Shown piece by piece: positions 9,729 to 21,811 of a stretch of 64,000 bases of DNA. Position 1 is the stretch's first letter. Every line of letters starts with the position of its first letter. The notes under the pieces are model-generated. The model was not told the origin of the DNA, searched no databases, and saw only the letters and a list, made by a program, of their open reading frames with translations. Both the position numbers and the translations under genes were made by a program. Source of the stretch: Pyrenophora tritici-repentis (lineage: Eukaryota > Ascomycota > Dothideomycetes > Pleosporales > Pleosporaceae); contig NC_089394.1 in assembly GCF_003171515.1 (NCBI RefSeq), positions 1,798,001 to 1,862,000 of the forward strand, in the 5' to 3' direction.

Positions 9729-10312
9729 GGCGTGGTGTGGTCAATGATGCGTGCCGGGTTCTGAAGAGGTCGGCATGGTGAGGCTGAGCCAAGGAGGATT
9801 GCGGGACGATCGGTGGGTCGGTCTTTCATCATTGTGCTTTTCTCTGAAAACATTGTGCAATTGATGAATCTTGGATAGCATCAGATATTGCTAGCTATAT
9901 TCGAAAAGAGATAGTTGACCGGATACTATCATGGGCTAATGGGTCCGCGCATGGCTCTTCACCGGCCGGAAGATATGCCGCAACGCCTCCGGAGAGTATC
10001 GAAATCGCGACAGTTGCCAATGGAAGGAAGAGATTTCAACATGGGGTCCGCATCTCCAGTGTTTTGCAATCCCTTCGCCCAAGCCGTGGCAGAGGCAAGC
10101 CCGAGTTCCGGCGAAATGCTCCTAGACTGTCAGACGTCACTCGAGCTGCCCCGCGTACCCCCGCCAAACTCTATTAACTAGAGTAGCTCAGCTCAACAAC
10201 GCATTGCAGTTCCAACTCACTTCACACTTCAAGCTCAATTCAACTTTTGAACCTCAACACTACACTTCTTTATACACACCTTTGTAGTCAGTCTCATACA
10301 ACAATCGCCAAA
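9729..10312. promoter_or_regulatory. Bidirectional promoter, HOT13-like and TPI genes
   Basis: 584 bp between divergent starts. Pyrimidine- and CA-rich over the last 120 bp before the TPI ATG, as expected for a highly expressed glycolytic gene. A 267-bp plus-strand open frame at 9915-10181 lacks coding character. Confidence 0.5.
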
Positions 10313-11249
<937 letters not shown>

Positions 11250-11586
11250 ATTTATGGCGGCGAGGCTCGTCTGTAGATGACTGATCACGACGAATATGTT
11301 AGGAATGTTGGCTAGAGTTATATAAACTCAGCACAGCACAATAGACACATATGACAGACCATATGAGGATTTGATATGATGCATGATGTTTTGTATTTGA
11401 TACATTGTTTGTACAGACGCTATGCATGGTCAATTCAATGTGCGCCACCGATGCTTCTCTTACACCTGGTGGGACGTTATTTGGCGTATCCACGTGATTC
11501 TCAGCCTGTATTCCTGCTTCTTCCAATTCAACCATCGTAATCTTCCAGGCTCTTCATGTTCAGCAATCAGGTATCCCTCATGCCCC
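11250..11586. other. Intergenic between convergent genes
   Basis: Shared 3' region of the TPI and mL43 genes. AT-rich, no open frame of note. Confidence 0.5.
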
Positions 11587-12062
11587 TCATATCTTAATTT
11601 TGCTTCCGTGGAACGGACTCCAGATACCCCTAACACTCTCGTTGAGACTCTTCACCGGCCGTCCATCCAGCTTCCTATTCTTCTCTCCCGTGCTATTCCT
11701 CAACATTTCCGCCTTTTCCCTTACACCCTCGTTTTGCAGGTTCCTGACACAAATGGCCCGTTGTGCACCGTTGATGTAGTTTGCAATAATTACGGGGTGG
11801 TGCCTTGGCCGCGGGCTGACAGAGATTTCGATCTGAGGATTGCGCTTTGCGAATGTAGGCAACGAGGTCTTGAGGAAGGCATTCATGCCCCGGGAGGAGC
11901 CCCACCAGTTGCAGTAGTGGAAGGTTATGGATTTGCAGGGCAGGATAAAGGCGCCCACGCCATTCTGCGAATTTATGAGCACCGAGCAAGGTGGATAGAG
12001 GCAGAGTTTCACCAGGGACGTACTTGAGGCTTTGCGACCGTCTTGATAGCCGAGAGAGGCAT
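11587..12062 (-). CDS. MRPL51: Mitochondrial large-subunit ribosomal protein mL43 (Mrpl51)
   Basis: Two exons, 12024-12062 (MPLSAIKTVAKPQ) and 11587-11964, phase-0 GT-AG intron of 59 bp; 138 residues. The second exon begins NGVGAFILPCKSITFHYCNWW, followed by GSSRGMNAFL, NPQIEISVSPRPRHHPVI and NESVRGIWSP, the conserved L51/S25/CI-B8 domain in its mL43 form. It is a thioredoxin-like-fold component of the mitochondrial 54S subunit. It has no long presequence, typical of this family. It lies divergently to the U1-70K gene, sharing only about 250 bp of promoter. Confidence 0.93.
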
Positions 12063-12309
12063 GTTGACGTTCAATGGCGGTAGTGACGGTGCTTCTCTCT
12101 CACCTACCCTATGTAATCAGCCAAACTTTGGCCAGCTTCCCTCACGTGCCGTGGTTGCAGCCTAAGATTGCGCTAGTGCGAACTGCGCGTCGCAGCTTCC
12201 TCGTCGAAAGCGATCCCCCAACACCAACCTTCATCGCCATTCCCTCCACTCGGAGTATTCCAACTATCTCACATCGCCATCTGGAGCGCATTCCAGAAGT
12301 TAATTCATC
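12063..12309. promoter_or_regulatory. Bidirectional promoter, mL43 and U1-70K genes
   Basis: 247 bp between two ATGs, the tightest divergent pair in the window. No TATA box is seen. Confidence 0.5.
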
Positions 12310-13583
12310 ATGACGCATTTACTCCCGCCCATGCTGTTGAACCTGTTCGCCCCGCGTCCGCCGCTGCGATGGGTTGAACCAGCCGACCACGCGCCCGAGA
12401 AGCGGTGCACGCCCAAGATTGGCGGCATCGGACAGTACATGGACGCTCTGCGCGAGTACAAGGACAACGATGGCTATGTGCCGACCGACAGTTGGCTGCA
12501 GAAGCGCGATCGCAAGAAGCTGGAGAAGAAGGAGAAACAGGAGAAGTTGATTACCGAAGGTGTCAAAGACTGTACGACATCACCCCGCGCACTGTTATTT
12601 TCTTCATTTACTAACATTATACAGATAAACCGTCTGAGGATCCAAAGGTTCAGGGCGACGCCTTCAAGACTCTATTCGTATCGCGCCTTGCTTATGGTGT
12701 CACTTCCGACGACCTCGAGCGCGAATTCGGTCGCTACGGTCCAATTGAGCGCATTCGCATCGTCGAGGACGTTACCCAACCCGCCGACGCACCACTGAAG
12801 AAGCGAAAGCGCGGTTATGCTTTCATCGTCTTCGAGCGCGAAAAGGACATGAAAGCCGCGTACAAGGAAACCGACGGAATCAAGATCAAAGACCGACGCG
12901 TCCTCGTCGACGTCGAGCGCGGCCGCACCGTATCTGGATGGCGTCCTCGTCGCTTTGGTGGCGGGCTCGGTGGTCGAGGCTACACCAAGGGCCCGTCTGC
13001 TCGTGGTCCCGCTGCTCCCGGCGGCTTTGGAGCTGCCCCAGCAGGTCCTGGTGGCTTTGGTGGACGCGGTGGCTTCCAGAGCGGCGGTTTCGGCGGACGT
13101 GGCGGAGGCGGAGGCGGCGGCGGAGGCGGCTTCAGGGGTGGATTTGGGGGTGACCGAGGAGGCTTCCGAGGAGGATATGGCGGAGGAGGTCGAGGAGGTG
13201 GTGGCTTTAGCGGTGGCCGTGGAGGTATCGGCTACCAACCAGGCGGCTACGGTGGACCCCCAGATGGTGCACCTGCCGGACCTCGAGGCCCGCGAGGCGG
13301 AGGTTTCGGTGGCGATCGTGGAGGTAGGGGTGGCTTTGGCGGCGACCGCAGTGGAGGTGATCGATTCGACGATCGACGCGGTGGTGGTGGTGGTGGCGGC
13401 TATGATCGAGGATCCAGCGGCGCTAATAACGAACCACTCGGCAGCAGGGACCGATACCGCGACCGCGACGGTGGGTATGGTGGAGGCAGCCGAGACGGGC
13501 GCGACAGTCGCGATGATGGCTCCCGAAAGCGACCATACGAGGGTGACAGCTACGACGACTCACGAACCCGACGACGATACTAG
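12310..13583 (+). CDS. SNP1: U1 snRNP 70-kDa protein
   Basis: Two exons, 12310-12571 and 12625-13583, with an intron carrying a textbook TACTAAC-like branch site; 406 residues. The N-terminus [17 protein letters not shown] is the U1-70K N-terminal peptide that contacts other U1 proteins. An RRM follows, with RNP2 TLFVSRL and RNP1 RGYAFIVF, which binds stem-loop I of U1 snRNA. After [15 protein letters not shown] the rest, about 180 residues, is an RGG/Gly-rich low-complexity tail ending in Arg/Asp dipeptides. It acts in 5' splice-site recognition in the nucleus. The RGG tail, where animals have RS repeats, is the common form in filamentous ascomycetes. Confidence 0.95.
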
Positions 13584-14781
13584 GCTGGCCCAAGGCCTGA
13601 GGTATTTTCTTGCAAGGGTTTGTCAAAAAGGTTACCTCCCCTTTCTTCGCCTTGACCCTTTTTTCCGTCTGTGAGGGTAAGATCGACTTCTTGTCTAGCT
13701 CTTCACACGTACGACACAGCAACACACAAACATACAAAACACAAAACACGGTATAGGAGGGTAAGAAGCGTACATTCAACCCACTCCTAGGCTTGCTTCA
13801 TTCGGGATCCGTCTAATGACTCGCGTTGCGCGCTCTACAACACTATTGTCATGTCCAATTCGCCAAACAGAAGAGAAAAGTAAAAAGGTACAGCCAACAT
13901 CACCTTTACGCAACAGCAGTTTTATACCCTTTCCATCAACAAAGTTTTATGAGATACGCCACAAACACGGACTGGTAGGATGGAGCTGGACTTGACTGGA
14001 CTTTTCTGTTTTATCGCGAACGGGTGTGGCATGGCAACAGGTGAATCCTTTTCTTCTGCATGTCTTATCACATTTTTTTTCGTTGCTCTTTATTCGCTTT
14101 CCTGTTTTTCGGTCTCTGTAGAGAGGCTGCATAGGTAGGTAGTTTTTATTCCCGTGGTTTGTAAGTTTATTAGGAAGTGTTATCGTTACCGGTGCCGTAC
14201 CGTGTGTCATTATGCTGGTGCGTGTGAAAGGTAAGGCTAACGGGTAAGGAGTTTATGATGCTCCGAACTTTGTGGGCTTTTATCTAGCGTATATGGGTAG
14301 GGTAGGGCAGAGTGTGTTAGGTAGATTTATCAAAAGCTTTTCTTATATGTGCTGGTAATGTACGTGTGTGTATATGTTTACTCGGGTGGAGCGGTTTGTC
14401 TACGAAGATGGTGTGGATAGTGTGGTAATACTACCAACTATACCATGAAGCGGACTGTCTTCTAGACATGAATGTGAAGATAAGTAATTCGAATTTAAAC
14501 GAAAAACATAAATAATAGGAATTGTGGGTATCGTAATCTACATGCACGCGTCTCTCTCTCTCTCTCTCTCTAAAGGTCTATTCTACTCTCTACGTCACTC
14601 TAACCAACCAGCATACATAATCGTATATGGCAGTTAGTTAGTGTTGAAAATGCGTCCGACCGGTACTTTAGATCATGCCAACCCATTAAGATGCTCTCAT
14701 CATCTCAAACACATTAGATCATGCCAATCCGGCCAAACCCATGACCGTTCATTAGTAATGTTCGCAAAAAAACAACATCAT
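13584..14781. other. Intergenic between convergent genes, 1.2 kb
   Basis: Shared 3' region of the U1-70K gene and the fluoride exporter gene. It holds a (TC)10 microsatellite at 14551-14571 and many T-rich tracts. No gene seen on either strand. Confidence 0.5.
14551..14571. repeat. (TC)n microsatellite
   Basis: About ten uninterrupted TC units. Confidence 0.9.
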
Positions 14782-16566
14782 TCAAACAAGACAAACCAAA
14801 TCCTGCCACCCAAGCGTCCATCTCACACTCCCCATAACCACCAGCAACAAGCCCAATCCAGCGACCACACTGCCGCCCCCATAAACATAGGCTTTGCCCC
14901 TGGCCAGGGCATCTAGTTCAACAATCCACGTCGACACGGTAGTAAGACAGCCACAAAAGCCATCCATGATACCCTGTAGAATCTGGCAACCTACCAGACC
15001 CCCACCCACAAGTCCCGTGCTACTAAGCTGCACGTGCTGGAGGTCAAACGCCATGCCGAGGACAGCAGTACCGAAGACATTCACGGTAAAGGTTCCGAGG
15101 GGGAAAGCTGGCGACATGGGGTTCATGTGCAGGCTGATGTAGTAGCGTAGTATAGCGCCTGGAGGAGCGAAAACACAGGCGAAGAGGGCCTGGCTGCGCC
15201 ACGTGTCGTGTGGAGGTACTGTGGCCATGACGACGGCTCCGAGCCAGATGCCAGCGCCCAGAAAAACGAAGATAGGGTCGAGGATGCGGCGGGTGAGGCG
15301 GAAGCGGAGGGTAGGTGTCCATGGGTCTAGGGCGAGTGCGAGGTGCGATCCTACTTTAAGTGCGGCGAAGCATGTAGCGATTGTTAAGATGATGGTAGCG
15401 CAGATGGCGAGGAAGGAGTATCCACCGTTTCGGGGAAGTGTGGTGGCGATGGAGGGCGGGGGCAGGTTGGCTGGGTAAGCGTGGTTGAGGGGGGTATGGA
15501 GGTCGTTTGATAGGGCGAGGAAGATGTCGCGCATGAAGCTTGAGAAGGAGGTGAAGGAGCCGCAAAACCCGGTTGCGAGACCAATGTATAGCGGAATCGT
15601 CTTTTTGGTCTTGCCATGTCGCGCTTTGGCCTGACGTGTGGCTGGTTCGTCGGTTGGCTGCTCGGGGGTGGCCTCGTTGTTACCCCATTCCGCGGCGAAG
15701 AGTCGGCGGTCTTCGGAGAGGAAACCCATTACAAATGTGCCGGCGACGTTTGCCCAGAGCTCTGAGAAGACGACTGGCGCGCCTGGGTAAAAAGTTAGGG
15801 CTTGTAGGCCCAGTCGAGCTAGTGTTCCCCAGATAGAGAAGAAGATTAGGTATGATATGGTATAGAGTTCTGTCGCCAGTCGAGAAGCTTTCTGCGCCTC
15901 TGGTGTGCGATGGGAGCGCACATAATGTTCTTTGTAGTCGTCTTCCTTGACGGGCTTCATGCTGGGTAGCGCGGTAATGTCGAGTTGCGATACCGACGAT
16001 GACGGAAATATGCGGTCTGAAAGGCGCGAGCGCCGTACCTGCGAAGCGTCTCTAAGTGTTGGGTCTGACAGCCCTCTCTGTCCTCTGGGTCGCGGTGAGC
16101 GCAGCGGTGTGGGGAGGTTTGGCGGTAAAGCAGTTTCGTTGTATAAATTAAGCCACGTCTCCGACGCCAGTGGTTCTTCTCCTTCTCTTAGTCCAGCAAT
16201 GCGAGAATCTGTTGTGCTCCGCGATATCCGGCGGCCTATGCTGCTCTTGTCGCGCCGCTTGGCCGTGTCTGGTCGATCGCGTTGTTGTCGTGTGTAGGGG
16301 ACATTGGGGGCGGGTGACGAAGCTGAATTAATGCTCTCTGCACGGTCGTATTCCGTCTTGTCGTCCAGGTCAAAATGGCTGCTAAGGGTGCGCAGCTCGC
16401 TATGTGTTCGTGAGCGCGTCGTCTGCGGCTCAGCCGGGGCATCCTCGAGGCAGCGCGAAGAGCGGTGCGAGGAGCGCTGGCTGTTGAAGTGGGACTCGCG
16501 CTGCTGTGTACGGCCATCGTCGCCCAAAGCCATATCAACCATGTCTGCCGTGTGTGGTGGCTGCAT
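14782..16566 (-). CDS. FEX1: Fluoride export protein, two fused CrcB domains
   Basis: Single exon, 594 residues. The first 220 residues are hydrophilic, Ser/Arg-rich and predicted disordered. Then two CrcB/FEX domains: the first with NVAGTFVMGFLSE and GFCGSFTSFSSFM, the second with LRYYISLHMN, TFTVNVFGTAVLGM and GFCGCLTTVSTW. Each repeats the N-terminal Asn helix and the GFxGxxTTFS fluoride-pore signature, about nine membrane segments in all. Fungal FEX proteins are two-domain plasma-membrane channels that keep cytosolic fluoride low. Start chosen at the ATG at 16566; a second in-frame ATG lies eight codons on. The long N-terminal extension is usual for filamentous fungi. Confidence 0.93.
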   Translation of the reverse strand: MQPPHTADMVDMALGDDGRTQQRESHFNSQRSSHRSSRCLEDAPAEPQTTRSRTHSELRTLSSHFDLDDKTEYDRAESINSASSPAPNVPYTRQQRDRPDTAKRRDKSSIGRRISRSTTDSRIAGLREGEEPLASETWLNLYNETALPPNLPTPLRSPRPRGQRGLSDPTLRDASQVRRSRLSDRIFPSSSVSQLDITALPSMKPVKEDDYKEHYVRSHRTPEAQKASRLATELYTISYLIFFSIWGTLARLGLQALTFYPGAPVVFSELWANVAGTFVMGFLSEDRRLFAAEWGNNEATPEQPTDEPATRQAKARHGKTKKTIPLYIGLATGFCGSFTSFSSFMRDIFLALSNDLHTPLNHAYPANLPPPSIATTLPRNGGYSFLAICATIILTIATCFAALKVGSHLALALDPWTPTLRFRLTRRILDPIFVFLGAGIWLGAVVMATVPPHDTWRSQALFACVFAPPGAILRYYISLHMNPMSPAFPLGTFTVNVFGTAVLGMAFDLQHVQLSSTGLVGGGLVGCQILQGIMDGFCGCLTTVSTWIVELDALARGKAYVYGGGSVVAGLGLLLVVMGSVRWTLGWQDLVCLV

Positions 16567-17138
16567 ATGGCAAAATATGCAATGACGTGCACAACAGATT
16601 ATGTCGACAAGTCAAATAACGTCCCGTCGCTCGATTCTCTCTTCAGCGCGATCCATGGGTACCCAAGGCAAACATGTCGGACTTGTACTTTTTTCTATAT
16701 TAAAAAAAAATCGTAATAGGTAATTGTAGCAAAAGAGCAAGATGCAGCCGCGTTGGGGTATATGTAGCCCACGCCTCAGTGGGTTGCTCTGAAGCAAATA
16801 ACAAAGTATATCGAACCCCAGTTAAGGGCCCAAGAGCGAACACGCGACGACTATGACTCTGTTGCAGCCGTTTTGTCCGATTGGCGCAGGGAGGGCCCGG
16901 TCAGCCGCCATGCACGCCAGCAGGGGTCGACGACAGTAGGCCAACGGAGCTGCCCGACAGCATTGGCAACATGTGCTGTCATGGCACTGCTTGTTATCCG
17001 TCTCATTCACCTGTCTCAAGCACTGTAGTATTGCAATATCACAATAGCATATGACTGTTTGTATCCAAACAAGTTGAATTGCTTCATTATCATTTGATTA
17101 CCCTCATCTCAACCTCATCAACCCTCATCTCCTTCACA
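16567..17138. promoter_or_regulatory. Bidirectional promoter, FEX and UPRT genes
   Basis: 572 bp between divergent ATGs. The stretch before the UPRT start is CT-rich (CCTCATCTC repeats) and the far side has an A9 run near 16700. Nothing else seen. Confidence 0.45.
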
Positions 17139-17974
17139 ATGGCCATCCCAAAGAACGCCCACGTCTCGACACACCCTTGTCTCCAGGCGAAGCTGTCACA
17201 GCTCCGATCCGCGAGCACAGGGTCCAAGGATGCGCAGATGCTGGTGCACGAACTCGCCCTCATGGTCGGCTACGAGGCCTTGGGTGCAGCACTCAAGACA
17301 CAGCAGAACGGCACGGTAAGTAACTTTGGTCACTATCACATACATTGCACATGATTTATCACACTCCCTGCGTTACTATAACAATGCAAAACAAAACATG
17401 CGTGTGATTACCAGCAATGCTATGACCGACTCGTAGTAACCAGACCTCGCACGCACAGGACAAGTCCCCCCTCGGCTACGAGTACGACACGGCCACGACC
17501 TCCCCCTCCCCCTCGTCCATCTCGCTCGTCCCCATCCTCCGCTCCGGCCTCTCCATGGTCCCGGCCCTCTCCTCGCTACTGCCCACGCCCGTCCCCATCC
17601 ACCATCTAGGCCTATACCGCGAAAAGTCGACCCTACAACCCGTAGAGTACTACAACAACCTGCCCTACCATACGCCACACACATCCGGCGCTAGCAAGCC
17701 GCAACCCGAGCTGGCCATCATCGTCGACCCCATCATCGCCACGGGTGCGACGGCCTGCGCAGCCATTGACACGCTCAAGGACTGGGGCGTCAAGCGCATC
17801 ATCGTGTGCAGCATCCTCGCCACCGAGGAGGGGCTGCAAAAGGCGTGTAGTGAGTGGGAGGAAGGCGTCGAGGTGTGGGTTGGTGGCTGTGACAAGGACG
17901 TGGATGACAAGGGTATGATCAAGCCCGGTCTTGGTGACATTGGAGACAGGCTCTTCTTGACGCTTGGGAAATGA
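17139..17974 (+). CDS. FUR1: Uracil phosphoribosyltransferase
   Basis: Two exons, 17139-17315 and 17459-17974, phase-0 intron of 143 bp; 230 residues. It converts uracil and PRPP to UMP in pyrimidine salvage. Family signatures: THPCLQAKLSQLR and FUR-type helices in exon 1, DKSPLGYEYDT at the start of exon 2, LVPILRSGLSM, the PRPP-binding loop VDPIIATGATACAAID, and GDIGDRLF near the end. The acceptor was chosen because it restores the conserved T-DKSPLGYE junction; two earlier CAG sites would break it. Loss of this enzyme gives 5-fluorouracil resistance in fungi. Confidence 0.95.
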
Positions 17975-19175
17975 GGCCGTTAAGCATCACGAGATATGAT
18001 GAAATGATTCTACATGCATTTAGATCAATATAGAACAACGACAATGACTTTCATGACCAACACAACATCGAAGCCAAAGAAGCTTTTTCCCGTTACTATA
18101 CTTGTACCTGACATAATCGCCCTTGTTTCGCGTTCCGTGATACTTACACCCAAGCTCCCCACGTCCGTCCCACCTGGGCAACGCACAGATGATACCCATC
18201 CCAAACTAGCGCTAGCCCAGGTATCGAAAAACGAACCCCAACCCGATACAGCCTAGCGTGCCCACCTGTCTACTTTTCCCCTTCCAGCTTCCCTTGCCTT
18301 CTCTTGCCTTCCCGGGCTAAAACACAAGTCCCAAACCAAGCTCACACCAGCATCCCATGCCAAACATGTTGCCATGAAACCAGTTCGCTGCCTTGGACGT
18401 TCCCCGGCAGTTCGTCTCGGAGCCCAAATGAAACAAAACGCCGGCCTTGTTTTGTGTTGTGTCGTTTCCCCTTGCTTGGTGCCGACATCGGTTGGGCTGG
18501 GTTGGGTTGGGTTGGTTGGATTGGTTGGACTGGGTTGGTTGGCTTAGTAGACGTCACGCTGGAAAAAGCCCTGGAGAGTGAGAGCAAAAAACATGTCCGG
18601 TCCGTCGAGATCGAAAGAGAGAAATAACGCCGCACGCCGCACGTATTGGTATTGGTATTGACTGTCAGCAAAGCACGCACACACACGCAGGGTGACCCCC
18701 AAGACGGCAGCATACGCTTTCTCAGCGGAAAGCACCTGCGTCCGTTGTGTGGTTGCCTGGGACGGAGAGCCCTGCGCCCTGCGTCGTGCGAGCGGAGATG
18801 ATGGGGAAAGCTGGTGTGCGTGCGATCCGTGCCTGTAAGTCCGGTAAAGATATGTTTCTTGTTTTTTTTCTCTCCTTCTCTGTCTTTCTCGCGTTGGTTG
18901 AGAGAGGTTTGACTCCTTATCCTTGTTCTTAGCTATGGTTGTGGCCTTGGTCGTGGCTCGGGTTAATCTGCCTTCGACTCGCCTCGCCTCGTCGTGTGTG
19001 TGTGTACGATGGCGTGTTTGTTATTGCAGAACTTCCTTTTTTGGTCTTTCGCGATTCCTCCTTCCCTTTCCGTCCCGTATCGGCGTTTCCAAATTCCCGT
19101 GTCATGACGCCTTTCTTTCTCGTATTTGTAACACGCGGGCGTATGTCTGGTTGTTCCATTCTCCGCTCTCTCGTG
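17975..19175. other. Intergenic between convergent genes, 1.2 kb
   Basis: 3' region of the UPRT gene and of the small membrane-protein gene. It includes a GGTTG-rich simple repeat at 18491-18543. Open frames here are short and lack coding character. Confidence 0.45.
18491..18543. repeat. GGTTG-rich simple repeat
   Basis: Degenerate run of GGTT(G/A) units. It is not the TTAGGG telomere repeat. Confidence 0.8.
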
Positions 19176-19565
19176 TCAGCAACAGCACCCAACCGTCGCC
19201 GCCGCCGCTGGTGCGGCCTCGTATTGCGTGACGATGCGTAGTTTGGGAATTGGCTGTGGCTGCGATGGTGATGATGATGGTACTCCAGCATCGAGAATAC
19301 GCCCATGCATGTCGTTGGCTAGGTTTCGCAGGCTCGTGTGGTCAATCTCCGCGGCCGGTGGTGCTGGTGCTATGGAGAGACAGGTACGATGTGCGCCGAT
19401 GCGATCTTGGGCTTCTAGAATGGCGCGGCGCCCGCGTGTTCGGCGGCGTCGGGTGGTGGATTTAGCTGGGCCGATGTGGTCATGATCGTGGTGGTCATGT
19501 CGGCGTTGGAATAGGTAGACGAGGAGGGCTAAGATCAATGTTGTTACCAAGGTGAGTTCCAACAT
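19176..19565 (-). CDS. Small single-pass membrane protein, hypothetical
   Basis: 129 residues from the ATG at 19565. One hydrophobic segment at residues 4-20 (LTLVTTLILALLVYLF) acts as a signal anchor, followed by a His/Asp cluster (RRHDHHDHDH), an Arg-rich stretch, then a moderately conserved-looking part (EIDHTSLRNLANDMHGRILDAG) and a C-terminal AAAATVGCCC. The terminal triple Cys could be lipid-modified, which is inference. No family recognised. The open frame runs further upstream but only with GTG, so the ATG is preferred. Confidence 0.5.
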   Translation of the reverse strand: MLELTLVTTLILALLVYLFQRRHDHHDHDHIGPAKSTTRRRRTRGRRAILEAQDRIGAHRTCLSIAPAPPAAEIDHTSLRNLANDMHGRILDAGVPSSSPSQPQPIPKLRIVTQYEAAPAAAATVGCCC

Positions 19566-20542
19566 GGCGTTTGTATGTGGCTTGTTTTGTAGGTATGATT
19601 GGAGTTGTCTATTCAGAGAAGATCTGAGGTTTTCCACTAGAGAACAGCAGATGGATGAGATGTTTATGTGTGCGGGTTTATTTCATGGTCACGTCATCCC
19701 AGGGGCTGAGGTTCGGATTCTGTGACACGGGCGCGATGTGCTATATTCACACTATGCGTGGGTTGCTGTCCGACGCTGGATATTGTTCCCCCTGGCCGAG
19801 TACAAAAATCGGTGTTTGCACATCCAGCACATATCACCTCTACACTACACCCACCGCCCCTATCCTTCAAAAAACGCATCCATTCACATCCTACCACAAC
19901 ACCCATCTCCTCTCCATCACACCTCCCAATTTTCATAAAAACGCCCTCTCATAACCCTACCCACAACGCCCAACACCCTGGATCGACCCTGTACATCTCC
20001 CGTCAATCAAGCAAAGCAGCGTCAGCGTGGCTGTGCATTCCCGCACTATCCACCCTGTGGCTCAAGAGTGGCGTGACATAACTCGTAACTCTGTGAATCC
20101 GCCTTACCCAACCTATTTCGGAACACATTCCTCTGAGGCAGCAAGTTCGAAAAAAGGGCGCAAACAACGGACGGGACAGGGGGCGGGATGAAGCAAGTGC
20201 AGTGCGCATAAGCGAATAGGAAATATGCCGGTTCGAGGGGTAGATGGACTAGTGTGGCTGAGCGGGTTGATATACGGGCCGATTGTTTCTTTCTGTATGT
20301 AGATATGGGAGCCCGCAGGGTGGATAGATGCAAAAACTAGTGGATGTAGTTATGTATCGTGTCGACCTCGGCATCTACGTTTGTAGGATAAGGAGAGGGA
20401 GATAAGAGAAATTTACACTGGACTGGACTAAATGGGAAGGTACACGCTGATGATGGGGCAAGATGTGGGTTTTGTATGAGTGAAACAAGTTTTCATCACG
20501 GGTTCGTGCTGGTAGGTACGTTGATATCGTGGTGTTTGGTTT
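19566..20542. other. Intergenic, about 1 kb
   Basis: Promoter side of the small membrane protein and 3' side of the DUF3237 gene. CA-rich around 19850-20000. No gene seen. Confidence 0.45.
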
Positions 20543-21261
20543 CTACGATGTGGTTGTTGTTCCGTTTACCCAGGGTGTGTCTGTCCACTCGTTTCCGAGC
20601 TAAAACATGTGTTAGCAATCATGAAGTAAAGAAACAGAGATAACAGAGGAAAACTTACATTCCAAACATCAATCTGCAACCAATACCCGCCCTCATAATC
20701 CAGTGCCGTTTGCAACACCGCAACAGCTAAAAAAACATACAAGTTAGTAAATCTCCCCTATCGACCTAATTGTCGCAAACCAGACTTACCAACAACACTA
20801 TTCAACCAATAATATCGCCTATCCCCCGTCTCAAAAACCACCCTCAAATGACTCTCTCCCCCGGGCTGCGTCGCCCCACCCGTCCTAACATAAATCCACG
20901 CGCCATCATAAGTCTGCAGCTGATACCTAGTATCCGCACTAAAAATGCCCGTCTTTGGGTCTGTGAGGCCCCAATCGGCGCCTAGGTCGATGACGCGACC
21001 GTTGAGGCGGGGACCCAGGAATTCTCCTTCTACGATGGGAATGGCGGTGCGGATGCCCTGTGGGGACGCCATTTCGTAGAGCCCGGCTTTGCAGTTTACT
21101 TGCATTGTATAGAGGAAGTTGAAGCCGGGGGTGACGACGGGGAGTTTGGTTATGTTTTTGGGTATGTCCAGCGGGGGGAAGGTGGGATTTGGTGGTGTGG
21201 CCGTCGCCGTGGCCGTGGTGAAGAGAGAGAGGGCGAGGGGGAGGGTGGAGAGGAGGTGCAT
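20543..21261 (-). CDS. Secreted DUF3237 protein
   Basis: Three exons, 20790-21261, 20659-20726 and 20543-20599, all GT-AG and in phase; 198 residues. A signal peptide of about 20 residues precedes the DUF3237 domain, with GIRTAIPIVEGEFLGPRLNG, VIDLGADWGL, FSADTRYQLQTYDGAWIYVR and YYWLNSVVAVAV. The last two exons supply the family's final strand (DYEGGYWLQIDVW) and a short NGTTTTS tail. DUF3237 proteins adopt a lipocalin-like barrel; their reaction is unknown. Secretion is predicted only from the N-terminus. Confidence 0.85.
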
Positions 21262-21811
21262 GATGGCGGATTGTTGTTGTAGTAGACGGATGAACCGGAG
21301 GTGTTCTGAGAATAGTCAAAGCCAATCGAGATTATAACAATGAATGTCGAGATTGTTCCGTGGGACCAATGTATTCAACACGATACCATCGTATTTATAC
21401 ACAAACATTAACTGACGCTGATAAACTGCCGGCATGTTTTACCGAAGGTACCGAAGGTTATCTGGGTTCCATGCAAAGATGCGATCGGTAGATGGAGAAC
21501 CCCGCAACAAGATAGATCCATGACTAGATCTAGTTTAGCGTGACGGGTAAGTGCTGTCGACCCCGGACTCTTGGACATGTTCAAAGTGCGATCAGCAGGG
21601 CGGTTGTCGTGGCCCTTCGTATCGCTATCGCCGTCGTGACGAGTAAGCTCGGTTGTGTGCGATGTCCGGAGGGGTACAACGGGTCGGATGTACATACTAG
21701 ATGTTTTCGATCACGTGGAGCTTTGATTCCCCCTCACTAGCACCCGTATGTTCCCTTTTAACGCAACAGTCATGAATCTGCTCTTCTTCAATATCACATC
21801 TTGAATCCCTG
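21262..21811. other. Intergenic, 550 bp
   Basis: Upstream of the DUF3237 gene and downstream of the racemase gene. No gene or striking motif seen. Confidence 0.5.

Noticed and set aside
9915..10181. 88-codon frame upstream of TPI
   Set aside because: Lies in the divergent promoter, starts without good context and shows no protein-like features.
12955..13674. 239-codon frame overlapping the U1-70K RGG tail
   Set aside because: It is an alternative reading of Gly-rich GGN repeats in the real gene.
18491..18543. GGTTG repeats as an interstitial telomere
   Set aside because: The unit is not TTAGGG and is irregular; ordinary simple sequence.
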